Source of the DNA: Hofstenia miamia
Taxonomy: Eukaryota > Xenacoelomorpha > Acoela
NCBI GenBank assembly: GCA_004352715.1
Contig: SCFE01000077.1
Coordinates: 1,794,423-1,858,422 of the forward strand
DNA length: 64,000 nt
Direction of reading: 5' to 3'
A program made the translations under genes and the position numbers. The notes below the pieces were generated by a model. The model worked only from the letters and a program-made list of their open reading frames with translations. It was not told the origin of the DNA and made no database searches. This document shows, one piece after another, positions 1 to 11,065 of this stretch. Every line of letters begins with the position of its first letter. Position 1 is the stretch's first letter.

Positions 1-1492
1 AAATACTCATCTTAAGGCATTCTACAAATTACATTATGTAGTTGAAAGATAAACTTTACTATTTGCTGAAGAGATTACACAATATATAGAATACACTTAA
101 TAAACATCATTTGACAAGATGATTTCAACTGCTAAATATTTTAATACAAAATTTCATTATATATAAATTTAACTAACAAATTTTTGCTTTTGTTGGAAAA
201 ATAATTTTTAAAGTTTTATGTTTGTCCAAACAGATTGTAACTTACAGTGATTTTCATCTAGACCAATAATTGTCAATGTTTTACCTAACTGTTAATTTAA
301 CATGCAATTCGCATTCAAATTTAGCAAAAGGGAGGTGAATGAATATAATATAATCGATGGTTTTAAAAATTAATAATACATCATTCTAATTATTATACAA
401 TGAGAAAATGTAAAAATGATTTGAATGTGTTTCATTAAGGGTGTGATTTGCTTTTGTCTTTTCATACAACATTAATTTTTTCCTTCATGTATTTAGTTTT
501 AGTCCTTGGTATATAAATTTTATGCTTTGTGTATTTAGTTTTAGTCCTTGGTATATAAATTTTATGCCTTGTGTATTTAGTTTTAGTCCTTGGTATATAA
601 ATTTTATGCCTTGTGTATTTAGTTTTAGTCCTTGGTATATAAATTTTATGCCTTGTGTATTTTTTTGTAGTCCTTGGTATATAAATTTTATGCCATGTGT
701 ATTTAGTTTTAGTCCTTGGCATATAAATTTTATCCCTCGTGTATTTAGTTTTTGTCCTTGGTATATAAATTTTATGCCTTGTGTATTTAGTTTTAGTCCT
801 TGGTATATAAATTTTATGCCTTGTGTATTTAGTTTTAGTCCTTGGTATATAAATTTTATGCCTTGTATATTTAGTTTTTTTCTCTTGGTTTTCCACTAAG
901 TCAATACCCTGATATTAAACATTACTATCTAACTACGTATCCTGGATTGTATGTGTATGAAGGTGAATATAAAATGATGTATTATTTATTTTTAAAACCA
1001 TCGATTATATTATATTCATTCACCTCCCTTTTGCTAAATTTGAATGCGAATTGCATGTTAAATTAACAGTTAGGTAAAACATTGACAATTATTGGTCTAG
1101 ATGAAAATCACTGAAAGTTACAATCTGTTTGGTCAAACATAAAACTTTAAAAATTATTTTTCCAAGAAAAACAAAGATTTGTTAGTTAAATTTATTTCAT
1201 TTATAAAATTTTGTATTAAAATATTTAGGACGTTTATTCATTTTAATTAACATAAAAATGTTTCTCTGCAGAGTTTGTCAGTACATTCATACAAAACTTT
1301 CATTTATTACAAACTTAAATGTTGGAAGAATTATCTTTACGTACAGGAGGATATAAATTAACATCATAAATCATCTTGTCAAATGATGTTTATTAAGTGT
1401 ATTCTATATATTGCATAATCTCTTCGGCAAATAGTAAAGTTTATCTTTCAACTACATAATGTAATTTGTAGAATGCCTTAAGATGGGTATTT
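1..1492. mobile_element. Foldback-type element with long inverted arms
   Basis: Bases 1-384 are repeated in reverse complement at 973-1492. The outermost 60 bases match with about one difference. The right arm carries about 140 extra bases (roughly 1229-1370) that are missing from the left arm. The arms enclose a tandem-repeat core (489-890). No transposase is visible. Long inverted arms around a repetitive core are typical of foldback elements or large MITEs. The left end coincides with the window edge, so the true terminus and target duplication cannot be seen. Confidence 0.75.
489..890. repeat. Ten tandem copies of a 42-bp unit
   Basis: Units start at 489, 531, 573, 615, 657, 699, 741, 783, 825 and 867 and differ by few substitutions; the fifth and tenth are the most altered. 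Because 42 is a multiple of three, the array gives long open frames on both strands with a 14-residue period. On the minus strand (896 to 462) the repeated peptide is Lys/Arg/Tyr-rich. Openness here follows automatically from the repeat length and is not evidence of a protein. Confidence 0.9.
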
Positions 1493-1562
1493 ACATGCAC
1501 ATGTCTAAATAAAACATAGTTAATAAAAGTAAAATATCTACATTTCTAATATAAATCAAAAA

Positions 1563-2562
1563 NNNNNNNNNNNNNNNNNNNNNNNNNNNNNNNNNNNNNN
1601 NNNNNNNNNNNNNNNNNNNNNNNNNNNNNNNNNNNNNNNNNNNNNNNNNNNNNNNNNNNNNNNNNNNNNNNNNNNNNNNNNNNNNNNNNNNNNNNNNNNN
1701 NNNNNNNNNNNNNNNNNNNNNNNNNNNNNNNNNNNNNNNNNNNNNNNNNNNNNNNNNNNNNNNNNNNNNNNNNNNNNNNNNNNNNNNNNNNNNNNNNNNN
1801 NNNNNNNNNNNNNNNNNNNNNNNNNNNNNNNNNNNNNNNNNNNNNNNNNNNNNNNNNNNNNNNNNNNNNNNNNNNNNNNNNNNNNNNNNNNNNNNNNNNN
1901 NNNNNNNNNNNNNNNNNNNNNNNNNNNNNNNNNNNNNNNNNNNNNNNNNNNNNNNNNNNNNNNNNNNNNNNNNNNNNNNNNNNNNNNNNNNNNNNNNNNN
2001 NNNNNNNNNNNNNNNNNNNNNNNNNNNNNNNNNNNNNNNNNNNNNNNNNNNNNNNNNNNNNNNNNNNNNNNNNNNNNNNNNNNNNNNNNNNNNNNNNNNN
2101 NNNNNNNNNNNNNNNNNNNNNNNNNNNNNNNNNNNNNNNNNNNNNNNNNNNNNNNNNNNNNNNNNNNNNNNNNNNNNNNNNNNNNNNNNNNNNNNNNNNN
2201 NNNNNNNNNNNNNNNNNNNNNNNNNNNNNNNNNNNNNNNNNNNNNNNNNNNNNNNNNNNNNNNNNNNNNNNNNNNNNNNNNNNNNNNNNNNNNNNNNNNN
2301 NNNNNNNNNNNNNNNNNNNNNNNNNNNNNNNNNNNNNNNNNNNNNNNNNNNNNNNNNNNNNNNNNNNNNNNNNNNNNNNNNNNNNNNNNNNNNNNNNNNN
2401 NNNNNNNNNNNNNNNNNNNNNNNNNNNNNNNNNNNNNNNNNNNNNNNNNNNNNNNNNNNNNNNNNNNNNNNNNNNNNNNNNNNNNNNNNNNNNNNNNNNN
2501 NNNNNNNNNNNNNNNNNNNNNNNNNNNNNNNNNNNNNNNNNNNNNNNNNNNNNNNNNNNNNN
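1563..2562. other. Assembly gap of 1000 N
   Basis: Exactly 1000 N, a placeholder length. The sequence on both sides (1493-1562 and 2563-3050) shows no gene. Confidence 0.99.
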
Positions 2563-3050
2563 CCTTCATTTTGCCAAATTATTTGTAGACAAGTACTTAT
2601 TTGATATATTGTTTCTTGGTTGCATTTTATAAACATAATGATGATAAATAAATTTAAATTGTTTTTAATCAATAGATAATAATTTGATCTTAATTCTGAC
2701 TAATCATCCAACCTTCTCATCTTTAGCAGCAGTATGCTTTGGATTATGCTACACTACTGAGAGAATTATACAGGAACAGAGCATTGATAAGTTAATATGT
2801 ATAGTTGAAATTAAACCAAAATCTTAGACAGAAGTTTGGGATTAGGTACAATGTTTGAATAAATATGCATTATTGTTATCACTTAAAACATAGCAAATAA
2901 AAAACAAAGTCAACTTTGAAAAATTTCTAAAACCTGTGTAGTGTTGAAAATTCCAGTGGATAGAAATGATTACTGTAGAATCACAGGGCACATCTAGCAG
3001 CTTGAGTGGTACAAGGTTGCAGAGAATTACCATCATCAAGAGTGGCCCAC
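2563..3050. other. No gene seen
   Basis: AT-rich sequence with only short, unconvincing open frames. It is the flank of the LTR that begins at 3051. Confidence 0.5.
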
Positions 3051-3761
3051 TGTAACATCCTCCACCTAGCTTATTACACTGTGTCTAATTACTGTTAAGG
3101 AATGCTTGGTAAACTGCGGGTGAGATGTTAACAATTTGTTGAACCATCAGACTTTCCTCTCTTATTAACTAGTTATGTTAATTAAGTAATCGAGTATTAA
3201 CCATCACTGTTTAGGTGACAGAGCAGTATGATGTTTCCTCTTCAGTTATTCTATGGGCTCCTGCCCGAAGCCGATCTCCACAAGACAGCTCCCCTCCTTC
3301 TTGACCAATGATTGAGTCCACGACACCACCTCAGCTCAACTGGAATTAGTTATGTGTACCCTACGTTAGCTCGGTGTGTGCACTCAAGTAAAGTTGCAAC
3401 TGACTTAAACTCAAAGTTGTAAAGTGTTTGTTGTTGTTATTTAATAAAGCAACTGGGCATTGACACTAACTGCATGTAAGAAAATATTAGAATAGCCATT
3501 ACGGTAAAACTATCGGCTTAATTATTCAAATAACAAGATCACAGTTTCCTATACCTACATTTAATAGTGTTACATGTAAGGTCATTTATGAAGTCAATTA
3601 TAGTCGAGTCTCCTACATTTAAGAATATATAAATATCCCTAAGTGTCGACCATCCAGTCGTTTCAGGCATTGATTATTTCATACATGTATTGATCGGTAG
3701 TCAGACTAGGCAAGAATCGAAAAACTCCTAACTGTAACATAGGTGCATTTTCGTGACTGGC
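3051..3761 (-). repeat. Gypsy family-1 LTR, minus orientation, cut by gap
   Basis: Read on the minus strand this ends in GGAGGATGTTACA. It matches the LTRs at 7028-8920 and 17000-18159 over its whole visible length, including the landmark read as TACACATA at about 3351. The 5' part of the LTR should lie in the gap 3762-4761. It is in the right place and orientation to be the 3' LTR of minus-strand copy A. Confidence 0.75.
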
Positions 3762-4761
3762 NNNNNNNNNNNNNNNNNNNNNNNNNNNNNNNNNNNNNNN
3801 NNNNNNNNNNNNNNNNNNNNNNNNNNNNNNNNNNNNNNNNNNNNNNNNNNNNNNNNNNNNNNNNNNNNNNNNNNNNNNNNNNNNNNNNNNNNNNNNNNNN
3901 NNNNNNNNNNNNNNNNNNNNNNNNNNNNNNNNNNNNNNNNNNNNNNNNNNNNNNNNNNNNNNNNNNNNNNNNNNNNNNNNNNNNNNNNNNNNNNNNNNNN
4001 NNNNNNNNNNNNNNNNNNNNNNNNNNNNNNNNNNNNNNNNNNNNNNNNNNNNNNNNNNNNNNNNNNNNNNNNNNNNNNNNNNNNNNNNNNNNNNNNNNNN
4101 NNNNNNNNNNNNNNNNNNNNNNNNNNNNNNNNNNNNNNNNNNNNNNNNNNNNNNNNNNNNNNNNNNNNNNNNNNNNNNNNNNNNNNNNNNNNNNNNNNNN
4201 NNNNNNNNNNNNNNNNNNNNNNNNNNNNNNNNNNNNNNNNNNNNNNNNNNNNNNNNNNNNNNNNNNNNNNNNNNNNNNNNNNNNNNNNNNNNNNNNNNNN
4301 NNNNNNNNNNNNNNNNNNNNNNNNNNNNNNNNNNNNNNNNNNNNNNNNNNNNNNNNNNNNNNNNNNNNNNNNNNNNNNNNNNNNNNNNNNNNNNNNNNNN
4401 NNNNNNNNNNNNNNNNNNNNNNNNNNNNNNNNNNNNNNNNNNNNNNNNNNNNNNNNNNNNNNNNNNNNNNNNNNNNNNNNNNNNNNNNNNNNNNNNNNNN
4501 NNNNNNNNNNNNNNNNNNNNNNNNNNNNNNNNNNNNNNNNNNNNNNNNNNNNNNNNNNNNNNNNNNNNNNNNNNNNNNNNNNNNNNNNNNNNNNNNNNNN
4601 NNNNNNNNNNNNNNNNNNNNNNNNNNNNNNNNNNNNNNNNNNNNNNNNNNNNNNNNNNNNNNNNNNNNNNNNNNNNNNNNNNNNNNNNNNNNNNNNNNNN
4701 NNNNNNNNNNNNNNNNNNNNNNNNNNNNNNNNNNNNNNNNNNNNNNNNNNNNNNNNNNNNN
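3762..4761. other. Assembly gap of 1000 N
   Basis: Exactly 1000 N. It should contain the start of the minus-oriented LTR (TGTAGC end) and possibly the end of copy A's ORF3. Confidence 0.99.
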
Positions 4762-5396
4762 ACCGCGGTATAAAATTTATGTTGACATTGTCTATGAAGC
4801 ATGCAACTTTCTATGTGTATGAATATACACAGCTGGCATAATGGAATTTCTCATTTATGAAACAAAGACAACTACCCTGAAAGATTTCAAACTTTTTGGT
4901 AAGCTATTTTTATAATTCAATCTCAGATATTCTTTTGATTCTTTGCAATATGATCTCTAGCTAGTTTTACTGATATTTCTTTTAAAACGTAATTTTATTT
5001 TAATAAATTGCCACAAATTTACTGTCTGATGTTAAATTTATCATAGACTTTATAGAAACGTCATTTGTTTGTTAATTTTTAATTGAATTTGTTTAAACAT
5101 TTAATTGTCATGTGTTTTATATTGTGAATGTCATCTCGTTTGACTTGTATATTAACCATTAATTTAGATGCTACTGTTTGAAATTCATAATGTGTAAATG
5201 CACATTGCATTTGTTTCCTACAGAATTCCTCCAACAACAATGATGATAAACTAGCCCAATAGACAAAATTGAATGAGATGTGTTGATGACAGAGGTGCAT
5301 AGGTATCACACAGTGGGAACAGCTTTGTGTCACAGGTAGCACCCCACATTTATTTCTTGCTGGTGTCAGACAGCATGTGAATATCTTGTAGCACAA
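4762..5396 (-). pseudogene. Gypsy copy A, possible end of ORF3
   Basis: The minus-strand frame 5396-5079 is open for about 105 codons and is Cys- and His-rich (CXXC-like pairs near its start). It follows the ORF3-like segment at 5450-5731 on the same strand, so it probably continues the same element. I see no clear match to the corresponding part of copy C (34.4-35.2 kb), so assignment rests on position. The rest of the stretch to the gap has no convincing coding. Confidence 0.35.
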
Positions 5397-5449
5397 TAGC
5401 TAATTTGTTGATGATTAGTGTTATTGGTAAATAGCTGAGAGGATTTTCT

Positions 5450-5731
5450 TTATTTATGATCCAACTTTCTGTAAAAAAGCCAATTCTTTAATTTCATGGA
5501 GATAGGAGTGCCTGATTTTTCATGGAATTTACTTTTGCAGATGGAGTCACAAGTTTTATGAGATATTGGAAATTCCAGTTTGGGATCTTCAGTTAGGTAA
5601 ATAGCAATCAACCATAGTGCAGATTTTGTGTTTATGTCTGGTGCTTGTGGTTTTTCAAAGAAGGCTTTTCTAAAGTTGGTTTGATCCTCAGCATTGAGAC
5701 TTTGTTCTATGTTATTGTAGAATCTTGTCAA
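5450..5731 (-). pseudogene. Gypsy copy A ORF3 fragment
   Basis: A 93-codon frame of unknown function. Its middle (WLIAIYLTEDPKLEFPIS) aligns with WLLAIFTTQEQGLLLPIS encoded near 34.0 kb in copy C. The preceding residues also align, with a shared Asn-rich helix-like stretch. This shows that the two distant loci carry the same ORF downstream of integrase. No known domain is recognised: no zinc knuckle, protease motif or membrane segment is evident. The copy is broken by frameshifts on both sides. Confidence 0.6.
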
Positions 5732-6347
5732 ACCTTAATTTGAGTGGAATAGGTATAATTACTATAACATTCATCCTTTTCTGTATGCCCAAGGGGTGAG
5801 GGATTCCATAATCACTCCCTACCTTTTTGTATTGCTATTGTCCTAGTGATTCTGGGTTTGCTAACGATTTCATTTTGTTTAGATCAAGAGTACATAGTGC
5901 TACAGGGTTGAAACCCAATGCTGAATCATGCAAGAGGAGAAAGTTCCAACTTGGCCACACTTGGCAACAGCAATGTCATTGTGTGACTTTCTATTGGTAT
6001 GATCCATCCATTTTTGATGTGGTTGCCATCCCAAATGTTGCTGGATATTTGTTCTTTTCCAAGTTTACTAGTTCACACTTTTTGGTTAGTTTGTCCTTAT
6101 TCATTATCAGCTTTTGTACAACTTTTAATGTAAATTAATTATCAAATGTTATATGTACTGTGCTTCTGTAATATGGATTGTTAAAATTTTCTATCATCTC
6201 TTCTTTGTATGATATTATTGTGTTAAAGGTGGGATGATAATTTTTATGAATCACTATAGGAATTGTGGACCAATCACTGTCTCTAACTGTTGCATTGCTT
6301 TTAATGAATATTTTATTTTCTGGAGATAGGTTGTCATGGGAGCTATA
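5732..6347. other. Degraded inner part of copy A ORF3
   Basis: It lies between two ORF3-like segments on the minus strand. Only short frames are present and no recognisable motif is seen. A plus-strand open frame (5827-6138) has no coding character. Confidence 0.4.
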
Positions 6348-7027
6348 TCACATTCTCCTATTGGCAATAAAGTAGGGGTGTATTCTTCCTCTTCCTACTT
6401 TTGTCATTCTTCTCTCACAGTCTTCTGATCTGGATGATTTCATGGTTGTGTAGAGTTGTCTATGTGAGAATGCTCCCAAGCTTCTTGTTGTTGTGGGGAG
6501 TGAAATCATTGATGGTTGTTCAGAGGTGTCCATTTCTGAGTCATCACTGATTTGTTCAATATCTGAATCCTTTAGTTGATCACAGATGGTGGTTCCATTA
6601 GCTGTTGTCTTTCTGCACTTTAATTGGCATCAAGCTTCACTGGAGGTTGGGGGGAGTGTGTTTCCATTTGCTTGCTTGGTGGCTACAAATTCTCGCACTT
6701 TAATTAACACTCAGTATATTGTTGTTGACCCTTGTTTATCTGCCTGCCCTTTAATTGACATGTGGGTGAGGGTGTCCTTTTCTGAGTTTCCATTTTTCCT
6801 TTTGAATCCATCCTCATACTCTTTAATTGGTAATCTGATTGTGGAGTTCTCCTAATTCTCTTTCCTTTAGTTGTTGAGTGCTCCATCCTCATGCCCTTTA
6901 ATTGAAAACCAGATTGTGGAGATTTCAAGTTTTTGTTACTGTTGGTTGATGTTGTCTCCATCCTCATGTCCTTTATTTGACAATCAGATTGTGGAGTTCT
7001 TTTCCCCACTCTTCTGCTCTTCAGTAC
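6348..7027 (-). pseudogene. Gypsy copy A ORF3 N-terminal region with QLKG repeats
   Basis: The minus-strand frame from 7027 to 6704 contains four spaced repeats of the form QxKxMRM or QLKGRQ (CQIKDMRM, FQLKGMRM, YQLKSMRM). The downstream frame 6533-6348 ends in a basic stretch (RRMTKVGRGRIHPYF) that aligns with KNRWRNVAPLF in copy C at about 33.08 kb. The protein is unrecognised. Before the LTR at 7028 was inserted, this segment was continuous with the post-integrase sequence ending at 8921, judged by the order in copy C. Confidence 0.6.
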
Positions 7028-8920
7028 TGTAGCATCATCCAAAAAAGCAACTAAGCTGCTAGTAAAAAGAACAACGTCGAATAATTAACATTAATTGATT
7101 AATTGATTGTAAAATTTAGTTATTGATCTTAGTTATTTTTGTAAGATGCAACAAAGCTTTAATATTGTTCAAATCAAGAAAACTTGTTAGCTGATCAAGA
7201 TATATTTGACAAATTAAATTGAGTGAAATAACGCTTACACAGGAACAGCCATATTGGCAGACGAATCATTTGAAATTTAAAATTGGCAGGTACTTTTGTA
7301 GAAATTTTATAAATAGCATTGATTCAACCATAATTTTGATGAACAATAAATTCTTCGGAGTTTATTTAATTTTCATTCTACTCTTATCTGGTTTGATTAT
7401 TTAATAAAATGTGCAGCTAGGCAAGTTGTGTCAAGTATTGGCTGGAATCCATCACAGGATTGATTCTAGGGTCTTTTTTTATATTCTTAAACATAGGAGA
7501 CTTGATTATAATTGACTTCATAAATGACCTTACATGTAACACTATTAAATGTAGGTATAGGAAACTGCAATCTTATTACTTAAATTATTAAGCTGATAGT
7601 TTTACAGTAATGGCTATTCTAATATTTTGTAAATGCAGTTAGTGTCGATGCCCGGTTGCTTTTACTAAATCAAAACAACAAACACTTTACAACTTTGAGT
7701 TTAAGTCAGTTACAACTTTACTTGAGTGCATGCACCGAGCTAACGTAGGGTACACATANNNNNNNNNNNNNNNNNNNNNNNNNNNNNNNNNNNNNNNNNN
7801 NNNNNNNNNNNNNNNNNNNNNNNNNNNNNNNNNNNNNNNNNNNNNNNNNNNNNNNNNNNNNNNNNNNNNNNNNNNNNNNNNNNNNNNNNNNNNNNNNNNN
7901 NNNNNNNNNNNNNNNNNNNNNNNNNNNNNNNNNNNNNNNNNNNNNNNNNNNNNNNNNNNNNNNNNNNNNNNNNNNNNNNNNNNNNNNNNNNNNNNNNNNN
8001 NNNNNNNNNNNNNNNNNNNNNNNNNNNNNNNNNNNNNNNNNNNNNNNNNNNNNNNNNNNNNNNNNNNNNNNNNNNNNNNNNNNNNNNNNNNNNNNNNNNN
8101 NNNNNNNNNNNNNNNNNNNNNNNNNNNNNNNNNNNNNNNNNNNNNNNNNNNNNNNNNNNNNNNNNNNNNNNNNNNNNNNNNNNNNNNNNNNNNNNNNNNN
8201 NNNNNNNNNNNNNNNNNNNNNNNNNNNNNNNNNNNNNNNNNNNNNNNNNNNNNNNNNNNNNNNNNNNNNNNNNNNNNNNNNNNNNNNNNNNNNNNNNNNN
8301 NNNNNNNNNNNNNNNNNNNNNNNNNNNNNNNNNNNNNNNNNNNNNNNNNNNNNNNNNNNNNNNNNNNNNNNNNNNNNNNNNNNNNNNNNNNNNNNNNNNN
8401 NNNNNNNNNNNNNNNNNNNNNNNNNNNNNNNNNNNNNNNNNNNNNNNNNNNNNNNNNNNNNNNNNNNNNNNNNNNNNNNNNNNNNNNNNNNNNNNNNNNN
8501 NNNNNNNNNNNNNNNNNNNNNNNNNNNNNNNNNNNNNNNNNNNNNNNNNNNNNNNNNNNNNNNNNNNNNNNNNNNNNNNNNNNNNNNNNNNNNNNNNNNN
8601 NNNNNNNNNNNNNNNNNNNNNNNNNNNNNNNNNNNNNNNNNNNNNNNNNNNNNNNNNNNNNNNNNNNNNNNNNNNNNNNNNNNNNNNNNNNNNNNNNNNN
8701 NNNNNNNNNNNNNNNNNNNNNNNNNNNNNNNNNNNNNNNNNNNNNNNNNNNNNNNNNNAAACAGTGATGGTTAATACTCTATTATTTAATTAACATAACT
8801 AGTTAATAAGAGAGAAAAGTCTGATGGTTCAACAAATGGGTAACACCTCACCCGCAGTTTACCAAGCATTCCTTAACAGTAATTAGACACGGCGTAATAA
8901 GCTAGGTGGAGGATGTTACA
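7028..8920 (+). repeat. Solo LTR of gypsy family 1, plus orientation
   Basis: It starts TGTAGCATCATCC and ends GGATGTTACA, so it has TG...CA ends like the LTR at 17000-18159. It interrupts copy A: integrase lies on one side (8921 onward) and ORF3 on the other (up to 7027), both on the minus strand. Flanking bases GTAC and GTAG could be an imperfect 4-bp target duplication. The 1000-N gap at 7759-8758 lies inside it. By comparison with 3051-3761, only about 135 bases should be missing there. Confidence 0.75.
7759..8758. other. Assembly gap of 1000 N inside LTR
   Basis: Placeholder gap. The homologous minus-strand LTR spans the same interval as roughly bases 3216-3350. Confidence 0.99.
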
Positions 8921-10310
8921 GTAGTGATCAACTCTGGCTTCTTGTTGATCTCTTTATTTTCTAGCCTAAATTCAGTTAATAAATTTATATCCAATGTTTC
9001 AGGTAATATTTAGATTTATTTTTTGCTGCCCTCTGGGGCATAATTCTTTTTTTGACCTTGATGTCATTTTGTTGAGGAATGTATTCTTCTTTGAATTCCT
9101 CCTCAGCTATGCTAGTGTTACTTGTTCTATGTCTATGTTTGCTCTTTTTAAGTTTTGGAAGTGTAAAATTCTTCTATTGTTTAGTTTATAGTTATTGTTT
9201 TGTAGTGTTTGTGTGATGGTGAATGGCCCTGACTACTGTGTTTTTAATTTCCTCACCTGGTTTCATCTTGTGTTCTCAGTAGTTTGTATGTGTAAACCTT
9301 GTCTTTTGTCATGTGTGGTTTGTAGTATATTTTCTTGTTGAAGTTCCTTTCTTGTCTGGTTGCAGATCTTTCTGTGTTGTGGCACATTGCCTCATGTATT
9401 CCTGTAATCTGATTTTTTATTGTTTTTATGTATTCATTGTTTGGTTTGTCAGAGTATGAATGGTATTGCATTGATATGGGTGTTGCTGCTTTTCTCCCAT
9501 ACATGGCTTTGTATGGTGTTACTCCTGTAGTTGCATGTACTGATGTGTTGTAGAAGAATTCCACCATTTCAATGACTGCACCAGTCTCTTCCTCCAACTC
9601 TTGAAGTTAATACTCATATTAGTTTGATCATGGTTCTGTTTAGTCTTTTGACTGCTCCATTTGCTTAAGGGGGATATGCAGTGGTCTTTTCTGTTATTAT
9701 CTCCATTAATTTTGTCATCTCTTCAAATAGTTTACTTTCAAATTGGACTCCATGGTCAGATACAATTTTTTCCATTGGGCCAAATTTCAAGATCCATTCT
9801 TTTAGTATTTTTTTGCTATTATTTTCACTGTTGTGGAGTCTAACAGTCTAGCAAATGTTGTGAAATTATCCCATAAAACTAGAATGTATTTATAGCCTTT
9901 GTCATCTTGTGATAGTTTTTCTAAATCTACATGAACTTTCTAGTTTGTTGTAATTACTATGTTGTTAATTAGGCATGTCATACATTTATTAATTACATCT
10001 TCCACTGCCTTTCTTATTGCTATTGTTATGAAGTGTGCATTGAATGTTGATTCCGTCTATATTATTCCCCTGTGACTGTTTTCATGTATTTTCCTGACTA
10101 GGTCTCTCTTGAAATATTCTGGTATTGCTATCCTTGGTGACTTACCCTGTGTGTATAGTAGTCTGCTGTTGTTTAATTTCCTCATATATCTTTGAAAGTA
10201 GCTTTTTTCTATTTGCCCTAGTGGTTTGTTCTCATCCTTTAAATTATGTATTTCTGCCCTTCACCTTTGTTCTGATTTCCTATGGGAGCACATACTTCAT
10301 GGACAGGTGA
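8921..10310 (-). pseudogene. Gypsy copy A integrase and post-integrase region
   Basis: Read on the minus strand, this holds a Ty3/gypsy integrase. First comes an H2C2 zinc-binding segment (KIHEN-H then CMTCLINN). Next is a core with first Asp (VDLEKLSQDDKGY) and second Asp in SDHGVQF, then a PP-AN-A-VKRLNRT segment. The best open part, 9597-9253, covers the end of the core (FYNTSVHATTGVTPY) and C-terminal region. Integrase joins reverse-transcribed DNA to the host chromosome. Several stops and frameshifts make it inactive. Gag, protease and RT are absent: homology begins near 10310. Confidence 0.8.
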
Positions 10311-10425
10311 ACTATCCTGTTTCTATAGGGATTGCCTGGATGGAGATTACCCCAACTGATAATCTGTCTCTCAAATAATGCACCAAATCTGAAAGCAAAA
10401 TAATGTATTCCATCTCCACTAATAC

Positions 10426-10725
10426 ATGCCACTGTCATACATCATACAACCAGCATGTAGGTTGAAACATAAGAAGAAAATGAGAGTAAATATCTTACTA
10501 ACAGATAACAAGCAATATGTAAACAACCTTAGAGATCTTGTTAAAATCCACAATTCTGATCACTACAAACAAAGTAAACTCAAACTAACATGTTGCAAAG
10601 ATACATCAAGACTATATGCCAATGGTCATGTCCTGCTCAAACATATTTTTAGAAATGGAAAACCCATTGCAGAGCAACTGGAATGCATTAAATCTAATAT
10701 TAACAAACTTCCTAAAAAACACTAA
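10426..10725 (+). CDS. Unrecognised ORF, possible transposon remnant
   Basis: An open frame of 99 codons, starting at ATG, rich in Lys, Asn and Cys. It contains a CCKD motif and ends in a Lys-rich tail. Amino-acid use looks coding and resembles that of the ORF3 segments of copies A and C, but I cannot align it confidently with either. It begins about 100 bases from the start of copy A's integrase homology and is on the opposite strand. It may be part of a second, plus-oriented element. Function unknown. Confidence 0.35.
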   Translation: MPLSYIIQPACRLKHKKKMRVNILLTDNKQYVNNLRDLVKIHNSDHYKQSKLKLTCCKDTSRLYANGHVLLKHIFRNGKPIAEQLECIKSNINKLPKKH

Positions 10726-10801
10726 TCTTGTTTTCTTGAATCAGTGATTTAATGTGGTGTAACATCATTCAGGAGACACTGAAATACTACAATATCTCAA
10801 A

Positions 10802-11065
10802 ATGATTAGAATTATTGAAATTATGCAGGTGACCATCTCAAACCCTGAATTTATGATGGAAGACATTGTTAACAATAACATCTCAATTTACTTTGACAAA
10901 GTTAAAAATCATTTCAATTTACTCAGTTTTTGTACATTCTTTTATCTGGAAACTAACATAACAGAGGAAGACATGTATGTGTCAGACATTTCTCCTAGGA
11001 TGAAATTACTTACTGCAATCAAAGGTTTATGTTTATACCACAAATACTACAACATTTTTATGTAG
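10802..11065 (+). CDS. Unrecognised ORF following 10426-10725
   Basis: An open frame of 87 codons on the same strand as the previous one, 76 bases further on and in a different frame. It starts at ATG. The C-terminal part (NITEEDMYVSDISPRMKLL) has weak similarity of pattern to copy C around 34.98 kb (NIQIKMSRRGLMQIF). That would make it an ORF3 remnant of a plus-strand element. The similarity is by eye and short, so this remains a guess. Confidence 0.3.
   Translation: MIRIIEIMQVTISNPEFMMEDIVNNNISIYFDKVKNHFNLLSFCTFFYLETNITEEDMYVSDISPRMKLLTAIKGLCLYHKYYNIFM

Noticed and set aside
462-972. CRISPR-like array from regularly spaced repeats
   Set aside because: The 42-bp units are contiguous, with no unique spacers, and the genome is eukaryotic. 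The 16-bp and 84-bp arrays likewise have no spacers.
1491-2672. Long open frames running through the N gaps (also at 3663-4841, 7730-8767, 29449-30519, 41056-41628, 51735-52190)
   Set aside because: They are open only because N cannot form stop codons; the flanks do not code.
3051-8920. A palindromic element formed by the inverted LTRs at 3051 and 7028
   Set aside because: The two LTRs are better explained as the 3' LTR of minus-strand copy A and an unrelated solo LTR inserted in reverse.
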